The notes beneath the pieces are model-generated. The model made no database searches. It was given only the letters and a program-made list of their open reading frames with translations, and was not told the DNA's origin. The position numbers and the translations under genes were made by a program. From assembly GCF_028554725.1 (NCBI RefSeq), contig NC_071670.1, positions 186,001-250,000 of the forward strand: a stretch of DNA of 64,000 bases, in the 5' to 3' direction. This stretch comes from Zeugodacus cucurbitae. Lineage: Eukaryota; Arthropoda; Insecta; Diptera; Tephritidae. Shown in pieces: positions 25,407 through 39,700 of the stretch. The first letter of the stretch is position 1. Each line of letters opens with the position of its first letter.

Positions 25407-28400
25407 TGTTAATTAGATGTGAGTTAATTATCTGTAAAGAATGAAAACAAATTAATTAATGAACAGTTCGTAAATGATCATAAAAGAGAGTCCTAAGCAC
25501 ATTATTCTCCGTTTAATTTACTGCAAGCAAAACGTTATTTCCAAATAATTTATTCTAACTCCAAAGTCATGCAGTCGACTTTGCCCGCCGGAATTCCAGC
25601 TGCGAAATTAAAGGCGAATTATGTATTATATGTATGTATATACATACACGTATATAGAACGAATATAGTGTTTAAAGCAAAAGCAATGGGAATCGAATCA
25701 GGTTTACAAATGATTGACTTCGCTGTTTTTTTTTGCAAGTAAAGCAGTCTGTCAACTCCAATTGTTGTCTTTTAGCGCATACGAGTATGTTGGTATTCGC
25801 GAAGTATGAGAGTGTATTGGCACCGTTGGCAGATTTGCGCCTGAATAGGAAACAGGAATTAAAAAAAGCGACGGTGTTTGCAAGTTATTTCTATATTCTG
25901 TTTTCTCCCATATTCTTTGAAATCTCGTCTGTTCAAACTTTAGTCCTTTAAAATATGCGCGCGCTATTTCTATACGTTTTATTCCATTTAAATGTAGAGT
26001 GGCCTCAAGTGGTGCTTGAGTTGCGATGCTGGCTATATTGCATTGCGTCTGCAAGTGGTTGTTTGGTCCGCGTGGCTGCGTATGCGCATTTGCAGTTTGG
26101 CCGTTTCAATTATTTACACGTCGATTGATTATATCTAAAGCTTTTTAGCGAATACCACACATTTTAAGTGCACTTTTTAAGTATTTAAGTAATTCGAAAT
26201 GAATTATATTACATACGAGTACATACATAAGTGTTTGAATAAAATGCTTTATACAGGGTGCAATCGCTACTCTTCGAACTCGCATATTCTTATGTGTACA
26301 TTTCACCATTTCACATTATGTTACCTTTAGGTTCACTTCAATAAAAATTGTCGTTTTTTGATTTGATGATGATTTTATTTTAGTTGAGATGTAGGCATAT
26401 GTGATACTCGTAACTTTAATTTTACGTAAAATGCGCGGTCTTCGTTTTTATAACTTGGTTTCCGAAAACACATCCGTCAAGTACCGTGTACAAAACTCGA
26501 ATGTGAACTGGATTGCTATGCGCATAGCAGCACTGTCTGCGTTTTCCTTTCGATCACCACCTTTTCAAACTCTACTCATTTTTGAAGAGAGCAAGAAAGT
26601 CTCCGGTAAATAACATGAAGACTTTGTCTGCAATAATAAGGGTGAGAATTGTAGAGTTGAAAGCAAATACTATATGTGGGGAATGATGGGAGCATAGACT
26701 CATTGACATAGTTTTGATTCAGGTCCACATTTTCATTTGAAATTACTGTGATCAGCTAAAACTACTCAACATTGATTGTTCTAGCAATTTATGAAATACC
26801 TTCGCATATGTTGTGTTAGCTGCTATGCATATGTATGTATTCGATAAACCGCTCCTTTAAGTATTTGCAATACAAATTTCTAAAGGTGTGATTAAGAAAA
26901 ATACTTCAAATCCATAACGAATTATCAAATTTGCTTCTAGTTTAAAACCACGCATATACATACTAACATCTTTGTATGTGTGTGATTACGGTAGGATAGT
27001 TTTTTATTTGAAAGCAAGTAATTATCTCCGGTACAAGAATTATGCTCGTCATAGATGTGTACTTGTATGTATGTATTTGTACGTACATTCCTTTAGACGA
27101 ACGAGTGTAAGAATCGATAAAAATCCACTATACAATTGCTTAAGATTAACCGAACATCTGCTCAATCGGCGCTCACAATTCATTAAATTTTATTTCATTG
27201 ACATGGGACTGTTTGCCAGCTTTCTTTTCTCACTTTCATATTGTAGCCATTTCTATTTGCCTCGAATTGCAATAACTGTGCTAACATTCGATATGTTTGT
27301 TCTTTCATTTGTGCTGGCACCTTTCCTTTCTTTACCGCTCTTACATTTCTTTTTTCATTGTGTAAACATTGCGGAATTCTTTCGCACATTACATCACCTT
27401 TAATCATCCGACATTTTTTCATTAAGGTTTTTATTTTCCAATCTTGTAATTGTGTGTGTTGTTAGTTTTTGTTTTGTGAAAAATTGGACAATTGTTCTGA
27501 AATTTATTGGAAAGAGGCTTGAGAACGCGCCAATACGCAGCACCATGGTCTTAAAGATGCCCTAATTTATCATATGCCATAAACAATAATCGAAGTTATG
27601 CGGTGGCTGACCAAATGAGTATTGCGGAAAATTTTCACGAGGGATAAAGATGCAGTGTATATCGGAAAAGCGAAATGTGTTAGAGCCAGCTGTTCAGTAA
27701 ATACATCAGTATGTACATTTTATTAAAACATTTATTTTTATACTGTGCATACGAGTATTTTATGCCCGAAACCAAAAAATTGTTCACACTCTTTTTTTTA
27801 CGATTTTATTCACGAATTTTATTATGAAGAAAAATTGTAAGTACTTGCAGTATTTAGTTAATTTCACATATGTATATATGTTTAGTGCTCTTAGCCAAAC
27901 AAATATGTGTTTACTATGTATATCTCTGTATGCAGTCAAGTATGTACATACATACGTACATAAGTACTTCTGAGATGACTTGATTCTTACTAAATATCCA
28001 CGTGAATACTCCTGATCCTGATTATGAAACATCGATAATGTAAAATATTGTTGTAATTTACCACATATATTTTAAAATTTACTTTTGCATAAATGTGACT
28101 TGATGTTCAAAATTGTAGAGACAACTTGAGTATTCAGTATGGCAAAAACAATAATCTTCCTTATTAACTATACATACGTATGTGAGAGTATGCATGTCTT
28201 GCTTGTCTTTCTTAATTTATTCTGAATTTGTAATGACATAGAGACTGCTGAATGGAATGGCGTGTGTAATAGGGTTAATATTCAATTACTTTATTTCTTT
28301 GATTAGGTTTTATTTTACTCATATTTGCTAAAGTTATGCTTTGATTTGACGCTTACGTTATTGGCGCGGGCAATAGTTTATTTGAAAATCACAAGTTAAA

Positions 28401-30703
28401 GAAATATGTAGTGTGAATTTTAAACTGTTTGGGAATAGTTACGTGTGCTTGAAACATAATGTTTTGTCGTTTTATATATGTATACGTAGTATTTTCAATC
28501 AAATTATTGCCGCCTCGCTTTTTGTTTAACTAAAAATGATAATATAATATTTTCATTTCGTTTCAATGTTGGATTTGGTATTCATAAATATTCGAAATAC
28601 TATAGTTCGTTTGTTGGTTTATTTTTTTGAATGCGTGTAATGTACATAAAACTATCAGTCTCACTTTCCTTGCCAATTCAACAAAACATTTATCAAGTGA
28701 AATGCGTAATTGGCATGACTTTTTCATCAATATGCTAGGGATTACTTTTTATTATGTGTATATGGTTAACTTATTGGGCTACTGCCTGCACATTTTTGCC
28801 ACACACCCACTCTCACAGAGATCTTACATATTTACTTAGTATTGAGCTTTAGTACAGGCAGTTGAATTTTATTTCATCTATTTTCTACTTCTTGCTTGAT
28901 CTTTGCCATTTTATGCTAGTACAATTACTAATTTAATATAATCATTTGCATGTTAGTTACACACAAGTACAAGTACATATTATGTAAATTCATACATTCA
29001 TACATATAATTATCGGATAAGGTGAATTATGACTATTGGTTAACAAAAGGGCTAAAGCATTAACGCATACATATTTATTACGTAGAGTATTTATGAACAT
29101 TCAACAAAAACAAATACATGGATATGAATTACTGTATGTATGTATATACGTACGCACTAAAAATCTAACATTTTATAATGATAAAATTGCGAATTTCAAG
29201 TGCATTACAACAAATAACATCTCATAGTCATACATACATTTGTCGGTTAATTAGTTCAATTTGCATTGCAAATTGGGGATTTTCTATGATTTGATTGTTA
29301 TATATGTATACTTGTTTAAATATTGTTATCGAGGACTTGTAGGACCATTCCACTGTTCGTAATGTTTGTATATATTGTAAGTGCAAATAATTTAATTTAT
29401 ATATTCAACCATTTATAACTAGCAATTTTAAAATATTAACTAAATAACAACTAGGCAAAATAAATGCCTTCTAAATTTCATTTAAGCAGACATAATGTCT
29501 TTTCGTTCCGATTTCGATTCGATTCTCTTCGATCTATGGTCACCAATTTTACATACATACATATGTATGTATATATACTAGACATAGCAATATATTCCAC
29601 ACCTTATGCATGTCTGTTTGTATATTTCTTCATATTCATATTTATATTTAATGAATGACTACTCAAATGAGTACTAAAATAAATTATGTAAGTGTAGCAA
29701 CTATTTCTAAACCTAAAGCTTTACGCAGTACTGTATCCTAGACTACGAGTACAACAGCTTATATCCTAAAACTAAGACCAGATAATTGAAATATGCACTT
29801 GTGTACATACTCGTATCCATATTTATAAAAGTGTGTGATGTGTGAAAAAGTGTGGTGACTCTGAGAGCACTGTACCGAACTTAAGAAATAAATATGAATC
29901 ATTCGATAGCATTCAGCGCAGAGTGAAAGCCATTTGCTGATATGGATTATCGCTGGAACTATTAGAACTAATGAGTTGTAAACGTATATCGAGTATTGTT
30001 GCAGATAGTGTTTGACATTAAGCTTTGATTAAGCTTTTTTTATTTTAAGTGCGTGTTGTCTGCTTAATGATAGTGAGTTTGTGTCGTATTATTGGGAGTG
30101 ATATTTTTAAAGCAGGTTGCTTCTTGCTAGTTTCCAAAGTTGTAGCTTTTTTACTCTAAACTCGAACAAGCTAATTTGCGGTATAATTTCAGCTTCCTTA
30201 CTCAGTTCTGTAACTTAACAACAATGAATGCATTTCAAATTTAACTTGGAACATAAGCTCTCATAAAGTTCACTATAGATCTGAGAAATTTTTGCTCGCA
30301 AGAGGCCGCTATAACCGCGAATACGCTCATCGTCAAATTTCGTTAGTAGTTTACGAAATTTCATATTATAAATTAACATTATCAGCAAGTTATTTACCAA
30401 CCAGTACAATTACCACATATTTATACAGATACTAGTGCCTTTTGAAAGAACGCTTTTACATATAATTTAATTTTACGCTCTCTTTTTATCCGTTAATGTT
30501 AATCGTTGTCTTATTGCAATATAGTGCGGTGAATGTTTTCTGTGCGTTAATTACAACAACGTTTGCCAGTTGCCTGTTGTCAGCGGTAAGCGTGTTCCAA
30601 GTAAAACCTGTGCTCCGGTGCGTCATGTGTGTTTGTGCTTTTTATCCTTTACTCAAATATCGATTTCAGTTTCTTGCCATTCCACCATGATTACTGGTTT
30701 ATG
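25407..30703. other. Intergenic region of ~5.3 kb
   Basis: The region lies between the start of the KEN-box gene (minus) and the 3' end of the p140Cap-like gene (minus). It should hold the KEN gene promoter and the p140Cap-like 3' UTR; a minus-strand AATAAA sits near 30038-30044. The ORFs present are short and low-complexity. Simple repeats occur around 27060, 27940 and 29550. No gene is supported. Confidence 0.5.
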
Positions 30704-33700
30704 TTAGAGTATTTCTGTCTCATAGAGCTGCTTCGTAGTAGAGACGCTGGCGCTGCCAACACTTTTGCTGCTCTTATCGTTGCCAGCACCACCCAAATTT
30801 CCCAGCATTTCTGGATTTAATCCAATTACATTGGTGACTTGTTTTGCATTATCACTCTTCTCCATTCCTGACATGCCATTATCTTGTGCCTTTTCTCCCA
30901 CATTGGTTATTGGTGTCTGGTGTACGTTGATCTTTTGCTGTATATTAGAGTCGCTGCTGGTTTTCTGTAGTTGAATTGAGCTATCTGTGGTGCTCATTTC
31001 CACACCGGGAATCTTAGTCATTTGCTGCAAGCGTTGATATTGTTCCTGTAAGAGTTTCTGCTTTTTGAGCAATTCCTGATGACGCATTTCCAAAGCCACT
31101 TGCCTTTGGACGTGGTCGTTTGCCGACTCGTTACCGCTGGAATTGCCACTACCCCCGCCGCTATCTGATTTGTTGCCCAAGACGTCGGTTTCGCTAACTG
31201 TTGGTAACTGGTGTGGTACATTCGGGTTTGTGGGGCTGGCCAAGGGACTGCGGGAGCTAGTTCGTGGTGGGGGTGGTGGCGGTATACGTTTGTTGGTCAC
31301 TTTCGTTATCAAATCGGCGGTGCGTTCAGGGACTGGTGGCTTAGTAGTCACCGCACGCACATTCTGTGGTGGCGATATGTCTGTATCTGACCCACTGGGA
31401 TATGAATGGAGACGCCGAAGACTGCCAACGTTGGTATGTACCATTAGAGAGGTTACATTAGTTGCATTTCCAATGCTTTCATTGGCGATATGATTACTTT
31501 GCTTATGTGGCAAAGTATTGACAATGTTGGTGACTGCGGTGGAAATGGGTTGCGATTGAATTGGAATGATGCTTGTATCGGTAGTTTGGATATATAGACG
31601 TGCTTGGGATATTTGTGTAGTGACTGTGCTTTGTAGAGCTTGTGAACTTTCATCAGACGTTGAATCATCGGGGCGTACCTGTTAAATATATAATAATTGT
31701 TTTAGGCTATCTATTTAAAGCATACCAGTTTAATACTAACCTCATTATTCTGTGAGAGTGGTTTCGAAAAGGTCTGCAATTCGTCTAGCAGAGCATCGAG
31801 TGCGTTTTCGGGTCCCCCGCTGATAGCGAACGACCCCATCCTGGGTGTTGGGATTGGCTAAATAAATAAATTGACAATAATATTAACAGCAACGTGGAAA
31901 ATATACAATAGACATATACAAAAGATGAATATGACTATATTTTTATACCAGAAAGTACATTTAACAAACATTCAAAATACTGAGTGTCTGTAGTGATAGT
32001 GAATGTAAGAGTATACATATATAGTGGCTGTAATAGATATGTACATCTATTAAATTAGAAAATCTGTTATAAAGTAAAAACGAGTTAATATATTTATTGT
32101 GAGAATTATTATGTATATACATACATACAGACATGCATAAGCTTATTAATGTATCTAAAATAAATGCGACATCTCCAAATATTTTTCAAAATCATATTAA
32201 TATATGTGCATACATTCGTAGAATGCAATGCCAATTAAGGGCAACAACATAAAATTAAAAATATATAATATATTATATTTGTTGTAATGCATGTTTGTAC
32301 ATCGCTTAATAAAGCAAAAGTATTTACATTTTACCTTATACGTTCACAAAAAAAACTTCTAACATCGATAGAAATTCAATCGAAAATCAACAAACATCAA
32401 TATACTACGATAAGCATGTGAAGCGTTTAAATAATTTCTACATGCAAGCCGATTAATAAATTAAAAGCAAAGATCAAAAGTTAAAATAAGTAAATTTAAT
32501 CGAAAAAAAAGAAAACCTTACACTACCAATTCGGTAATGGACTGCATTGTTCGTTTGCGCAATTGAAAAACAGAACACCAGAATAAGTGAACGGGAGGGG
32601 TTTCAAATACGTTCGCGATTCGATTGATGCCCGGCAAGTAAAAATGAATGTTAGGTGTTGTTATTGCGTATTAAATTTTACACCCCAGCAATTGAGTTAT
32701 AAAATATAACTGATCACGTTGCGTGTACCTGTTGCCCTAAGAATACTTCACCGATTGGCAGTTAACTAATACATACATTTTAGACATTTTAGACATTTTA
32801 TTAAGACCCATTGCCGTCAATATTTTAATTTTTAATTTGTCAACTGCATAAAATGCTCCGCTTTACGCAGAGTGGTGTGAAGTATCTGAATGATTGGATG
32901 ATTTCAATAAGTATAAATTCGATTTTCGATAGATAAGTTTCATTTAAAAAAATTCTTGAGCTTCAAATGATCTTTCACGGGCCCGTTAAAATAAGTATAA
33001 TTTTAAAGCTCAGTCAGACTTTTTCACATACATATATGTATTTGATTACTTATGTTTATATACCTCTCTATCGGAATGCTTTAAGCTTTTTTATTTACGC
33101 GTTTATTACACAACTTCTTGTTCTCTGGAGGGACAGATGGGTCATATTTTTAGTAACATTAAGTTATCGCCCTTTGAAGATCCTTTAAGTGCATCATAAA
33201 AGATCGGTTCCTTCATGTACATACATCTACCATACATGGCATACATTCTAGTTTTAATTTTAAGAATATATCCGGCTTCAACAAATCTTACTCTTTGTGG
33301 ATGTTACTGCAACTATCCAGTTTAAAAATGTCCAAACACGAATATATATATACCTATATATATGCGTATATGTATATAAATATATATATTGTTTTTGTGA
33401 TGACATGAGAATAGGAGACTTTTGGTAAATGGGGAAACTTCTTGTAGTAAATATGTACACTTAAGCACATAAAGTTTTGCGGACATGTGGCACTTAGCAA
33501 AAATGTGGTACATATACTGGTATGTTAGAAGTTATTGGATGCAATGAGACAGAGGTTTCTATGTGGCGAATCATGAATAATAGCAATTTAGATTACACTA
33601 CAGTATGTGATGATTACATATGATGATGTTTCATTAATGTGTTAAAAAAGACCAAAACCAAATACAATGAAAGTTTTATATAATTAACACAAATATTCGA

Positions 33701-36700
33701 TTTTGACATCAATGTGAAAAAGAGGCAACAAATGTGTTAAATATTTATGCGACAGAAAAGAGTAAAGAACATATATGAAATGTGAAAAGGAAAAGATATT
33801 CTGTATTTGGAATAAATACGCAAAATAGTAATAACGGGAGTTATTGTGAAGCTAAACATACATTAAAAAGTATAATTTTAGATTTTGCACACAATCGTTG
33901 AATTGAAAAAGAAATCAAAGAAGTATTGTACTTGAAAAGTATAAGTGAAAATTAAATATGAATGATTAACAAGCTTTGTTATTAAAAGAAATATTATTTT
34001 ACATTATTGTAACATCAACCTATTTATGTATTTAGTATTTAACACAGTATATCAGTTTTCTATTTAACTTCAATTGTATTTCATTTAACATTTGTTTTGT
34101 TTATAGAATTTAAAATATTGGGATTTTGATTGTTGATTATTCACTTTTGATTTTGTTTAGATTTAGATTTTTTAATTTAGAATTTGTCTCTGAAGTTTAG
34201 GTTTTATCAAGCGTAAAAGGATCACTAGTGATAGAAAAATAGTCATACAAGAAATTGTAATTGTTATGAATAGAAAAATGCGATTATTACTCAGTGATTG
34301 CCTCTTTGAAGTTAGAACTCCATCGCCAGTTAAACTATGGTATACAAAGAAGAACAAGAAGAAAACAAGACCACATTGGTATTGTTGATTTTAAATAATT
34401 AATTATGTAACGACGATAAACGAACTGTTTTTCATGTTTGACAGTTACAAGACTTAAAACGTGAAGTCTTCTACTTTGATCAATTAAATAAAATATTTCT
34501 TAATAATTTTGTCGTTTGTGGATGCAGTCCAATTGATGTTCAACGCGACGCAGCAAAGACGGAACCATACATATCTATTTATGCACTTATGTACTTGTAT
34601 AATCATATACATACATACGTACATAAAACATATTGCGCAAAATGCACAAATCTAAAAAAACAAACGAAGTAATTACATAAGCACATAGGTATGTATATAT
34701 GTATGTATGTATATATTTACAATGACAGGAGTGCTTTGCTGCTGCTGATGTACATACATAATTATGCGCAAAGGCTTTTTGTTGTTAAATAATTTTGGCC
34801 AATAGTTAATGTATTTTTTATGTTAAAGCTAATTTTCAATGTTAAAGATTTACTTTTTATCTCGGTTGCAATCCGCCGACGTCCACTCATCACAATATTC
34901 AGCCACCTCACACCGATTCGTAACTATTCGATTGGGACGCTGGCAGCAATTTTATTGTAATATCGAATTCGATTAGCGATATTCATTGAATAATTTTTGA
35001 ATGCAAAAATAATAGAAAAAAAGAACAGGTGTAAAAAGTCCAAAAGTTGGATGTTTTGTAATGCAATGCTTGCATGTAGTAAGTGTTTGTTAGGCGTGAA
35101 GTGAATCGGTGAAGCGTTTCTTAAACCAACAACAACTAAAGAAGTATGTAAGCGCAACAAACATCACTAATGGAACGGTATTTTGCAATTTGTAATTGAT
35201 TTACAATTTCTAGTTACTTTTAATCCGAAAATCAACATTTAATGTATGCATAAAAAGCGCATGTGAAGGCCTTTCCGGCAAGGCTGTGAAGCTTTCATTG
35301 ACTTCAATAGACATAAATCTAACATAGAATTTACTCAGGTTGAAGGTAATATGTACAACATTTTCCAATTGAATTGCTCAGGTACATCGGTGTATAGATT
35401 TGAAAGAAGCTTATACTGTGCTCTTCAAATGCGAGTTAAAATACAATTGTATGTAAATATAATTGATTTGTGCGTTGCCGGATTAAATTGTACGTTAGCA
35501 TATTCTGAGGAGATGAGGAGGCCAAAAGCTAGATCGATATGTTTGGTGCTTGATTTTTGTTGCGAACTAGCTTTGTGTTATTTGCCATTTTGGCAATGTT
35601 TCTGTTATAATTTCTTTGTAAATATTTTCCAACGAGGGGAGTTTAGCATCAGAATGAGGATTGGGACTGTCCATTTCAGCGTTTTTGAAGATCAATATTC
35701 AAATCAATTTCCAACTCAAAATACAAATACTTCAACTAAGTATGTAAGCAAACAGCCAATTGCAAAACAAATTTCAACGAACTCAAATCGATATATTTAT
35801 GCCATTCATAATATGATTTCGTATTCAACTAAAATATAATTAAATATAATTTATTTACACACAAAACTAGTTATTATAGCATTTTGTAGTATTTCGGGAA
35901 ACGTTTCAACTACTATTTACTCAACGGTTTCATATACCAAAATAAATCAAAATTTGTTTGCAATATTTGCAAGATGATTTAGCGAAGTAAAGTAAACGAA
36001 TATGTTAAATTGAACCGAAATGAAAGTGAAATTAAAATCAAAAGTAGAAGTAATCAAATTCTAATGCGAATTTGAAGTCGGTTATAATGAATGCAATAGT
36101 CAAATGGTAGTAGGCAATTGAATGAATAATCTGATATTTTATTAAAATTATATTTTTCTTGTTAGACAATGCTACCTATTTCACATTATAATTATGTTGT
36201 TTAATTTAAATTTTTAGATCAAATTTCTGCCAATAGAATTGCACTATTCGACAAACTGTCCGTTATTTAACTGAAATATTATTGAAAGTTTGTAATATTT
36301 TAAGTATATACAGTTTGTCGCAGAGTGTCATTCTAGCTGGTTAAAATTCGAACGAAGAAAATAATCATTCGAACTCGGAACTGATCGAATATTTCCCGAC
36401 AGATCCCTGAAAACAGAAGATATTTCAGATTTTGCAGGGAAATTACATTTTTTACATTTTCATTTGCTTGTAATGTGCCTACATATGTACATATCGGGGA
36501 ATATGCGATAATTTCGAAGCTCTCGTGGCGTATTATAAAATTATTGAATTTGTTAATACATTTAAGGTCTTATAAGAGAACTTACTTTGTCTGCATTGGA
36601 GATCTCGGCCGAACGTGGCGGCTCTTCGTTGATTTGCGGTTCGTTAGGGGGCAATCGTTGCTCTTGTACGCTGGCCAGTCTGTAAAGAGGGGGAGAGTTA

Positions 36701-39700
36701 TTTGGATATAACTTTGTGACCAACAAAATGCATACCTTTTCAATGTCACCAATGTACCAGTCAGTTTTTTACAACGCCTTAAGGCCGACTCAAGCCGGTC
36801 AGGTTCTTCCTTTAGAAATTTTTCTTCCCGTACCACACGTTCCATTTCGCTCGATAGCATGCAACGTAGTCCGTTGGAGAGTGCAGGAAATTTCATCTTT
36901 AATTCCGCAACGGTTTTGCTATATAAATAAACGAGTTTTAAGCATTTTTAGATAAGTTTATATTTTGTTTTTGCTTTTGTTTCGTTTACCTGGCTCTGCT
37001 GAGTACCAATGCCATATCCTCCACAGCGGTCATGTTGACTCGTGTACGCCGATTGATTACTTCGCCACGGAGTGTCTCCACAGACGCCTCCAAATCGCTA
37101 AGGTCTTTTTCCAGTCTGACCACTTCCTGTTTGTAGAGTTCTTCTTCGCGCGAGATTCGTGTGGCATCTTGATCACCCTGATGGCTGCCCCAAAATGAAC
37201 CACTACTGGCCAGTAGTGTGGCACGTATGCGCATAAAAGTGCCTTTGATGTCTTCGCGCACTGCGACTGCTTGTGCTTGAGAGAGGCGACGCAGTGTGCG
37301 CACCTCCATGCGAAGGTCCTTGGCTTTCTTCTGTAGTCCTCGCAAGTGATTGTAGACCTCTGGGGCAAGCGCGATATCAGCGCGATAGGTTTGGTGCGTC
37401 TGAGCCAAAACCAATGGCTTCGGCGGTGGCGGCGGTTTAAGGCGGTCTCTCTCTGCTGCGACAAGATAAATACAGACGAAAGGTCAACACACTAATATGG
37501 TTTTAACTATGTGTATACATATGTATATGTACGTTACTAAACATTAGTAGTTGTGTTTGTTCTTGTGCGAGGTCAAGCACATTATGGCAGTGTTTTAAAC
37601 ATTAAGCTTTTAAACATTTGCGTATGTGTTTGTGAATAGCTAAGGATTTTTTGTGTTAAGTGTCAGCTGATCAGCACTTAGATTCAGCGAAGAAGTAGCG
37701 AATAATAGTGCAAGTGTACTTACCCTGGGAAGATGTGCGTGGTAAAGTCGACGATTTGATTGCTGGCTTTGTTGGTTTGTTATCGGCTTTTAGTTAAGTT
37801 TGAGTCGTAAAACATTATGTCGGCCGCACCAGAGTATTGGTGATAACAGTGTTCATATGTGTGGAATAAGAATAGCATATTACAAAATTTTCGCCGCAGT
37901 TGTGACAATGAAGATTTCTACATAGTACTATGTATGAATGAACCCCGGAGAAATGGGTACAAATACATAGATGAAATGCTACGCATGCAAGAAATGTTCA
38001 GCAATAATAAATGCATACATATGTATTGTATTTTTATGAAAATTTTGAAAATGGGGGATATATTTTTGTTGGTATATAAGCAAAATTGTATACCTAATAT
38101 TTCATATAAGTAATTTGAAGATTTACATGCTTTCAAAGGTGAGAATGTCGATTACTCAATCAGGTATCTATGTAGTACATGCAGGTAATTAACTATAAAA
38201 TGGATATAATGAATTTAAATGCACAACAAGAAACAGCAAGAAAATCAGCGAAGAGAATTAATTACCAGCGTGTTGAGGACTATGAGATTTGGGTATTCCT
38301 TGTATGTCGTCACTAAAGGAAACTGACTTTTCAAACGACACTGATTTCTCTGAAAAACAAATGAATGCCATTAGAAAAACCCCAAAGCGTGGTAACTTGT
38401 TAAATTAATTTATTAATTTATATTCACAACGCTAAATACTAAAAGGTGTATAATTGATTATTTGAACTAACTAATTTATTAAACATGCACTCAAAAAGTT
38501 AAAAATTCGCCTTGATATTAGGAGCACTTGTACCATGAAAAATTAAGTAGTTTGATTTACTTTTATAAGAGAGAACAATTTACTAATGAATTTAATTCGA
38601 TTAAACGCATGACTTTATTGAATTTAAAGTTAAATGTATTTGGAGACAAAAAGGAAATTGAATACCATATGTATTTGTATTTATGTAAATGTATATGATT
38701 TATTACATTGCAATTATCACTACTTGCCACTTGTTGACCTGTACAAATACTCCTAATTTGTTGAGATTAAACATAGTTAGTTGAACAATTAAGCATGCAG
38801 GTTAATAGATTTCTCTTTAATTTGTATCCATTGCGGTAAAACTTACGGCATGAGCTCTTCCCTAACTTCGGTGCTTTTTCTCTTATATACAAATCATTTC
38901 CCGACCCGTTAGCTACATGAAATGGTTGTAAAAAATATAGGCCGTTCAATATTAAATTTGTATTATTGGCTAATTGGGATAATTCAACGATATGGTATTA
39001 TTATGTGTGGGCGCATAGTAATTAATTATTACATTTCGTATCCTCGTATGGAAATGAGTAAGGTACCAAATTCTGTGCAAATGTATATTTTTCAATGTTG
39101 TGAAGTTTTTATTGTGTCAAGGTCGTGTTTTTTTAACCTAAAGGCCGTACCTTTCCCATATAAAATAAGCTATGCAAAATATTCAACAATGAAGTCCACT
39201 GTCCATAATACCTACTATTATTCCCACATGTCCATACTCTCGTCTATTCAAAAGAATACAACTGCCGTTAGATAATCAATTCTGTGTATTGTAAAAAGCT
39301 ATACGCTGTCATTTATGTTAAAAATTATGTCCATATTTATTTTTTAGTTAATTTTTTAACACATCCATATATATGATATATCTTTGTGTGTATATGTATA
39401 TGTTCGTACATTAAATATTTTGATTGTTTACCTTTTACTACGCGCGCAACATTTATACATTTTAAATTATTTTGTATAAAAAACCTTTCTCACATACATA
39501 AAATGAACATTTTGTTTGAATTATTTTTTTTTTTTTAACAAAATTTAACAATATATTTTGCATAACAAAAGATCGCACGATTGGCTAAGTAATTTTGTGG
39601 GTATTGATTTTTTACTTGCAAAAAACAGCAATGCGTTAAAGTGAAACTGATGTTAGTGGAGATGATGATGGCGGTGAGCTAGGGTGATAGTGATGGTGAT

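Noticed and set aside
27195..27422. Opposed frames around 27 kb (75 and 143 codons)
   Set aside because: The two strands are open together over pyrimidine/purine-biased sequence, with no motif or partner exon.
38922..39275. 117-codon plus-strand frame in a p140Cap-like intron
   Set aside because: Low-complexity composition typical of AT-rich DNA, with no splice sites, domain or promoter.
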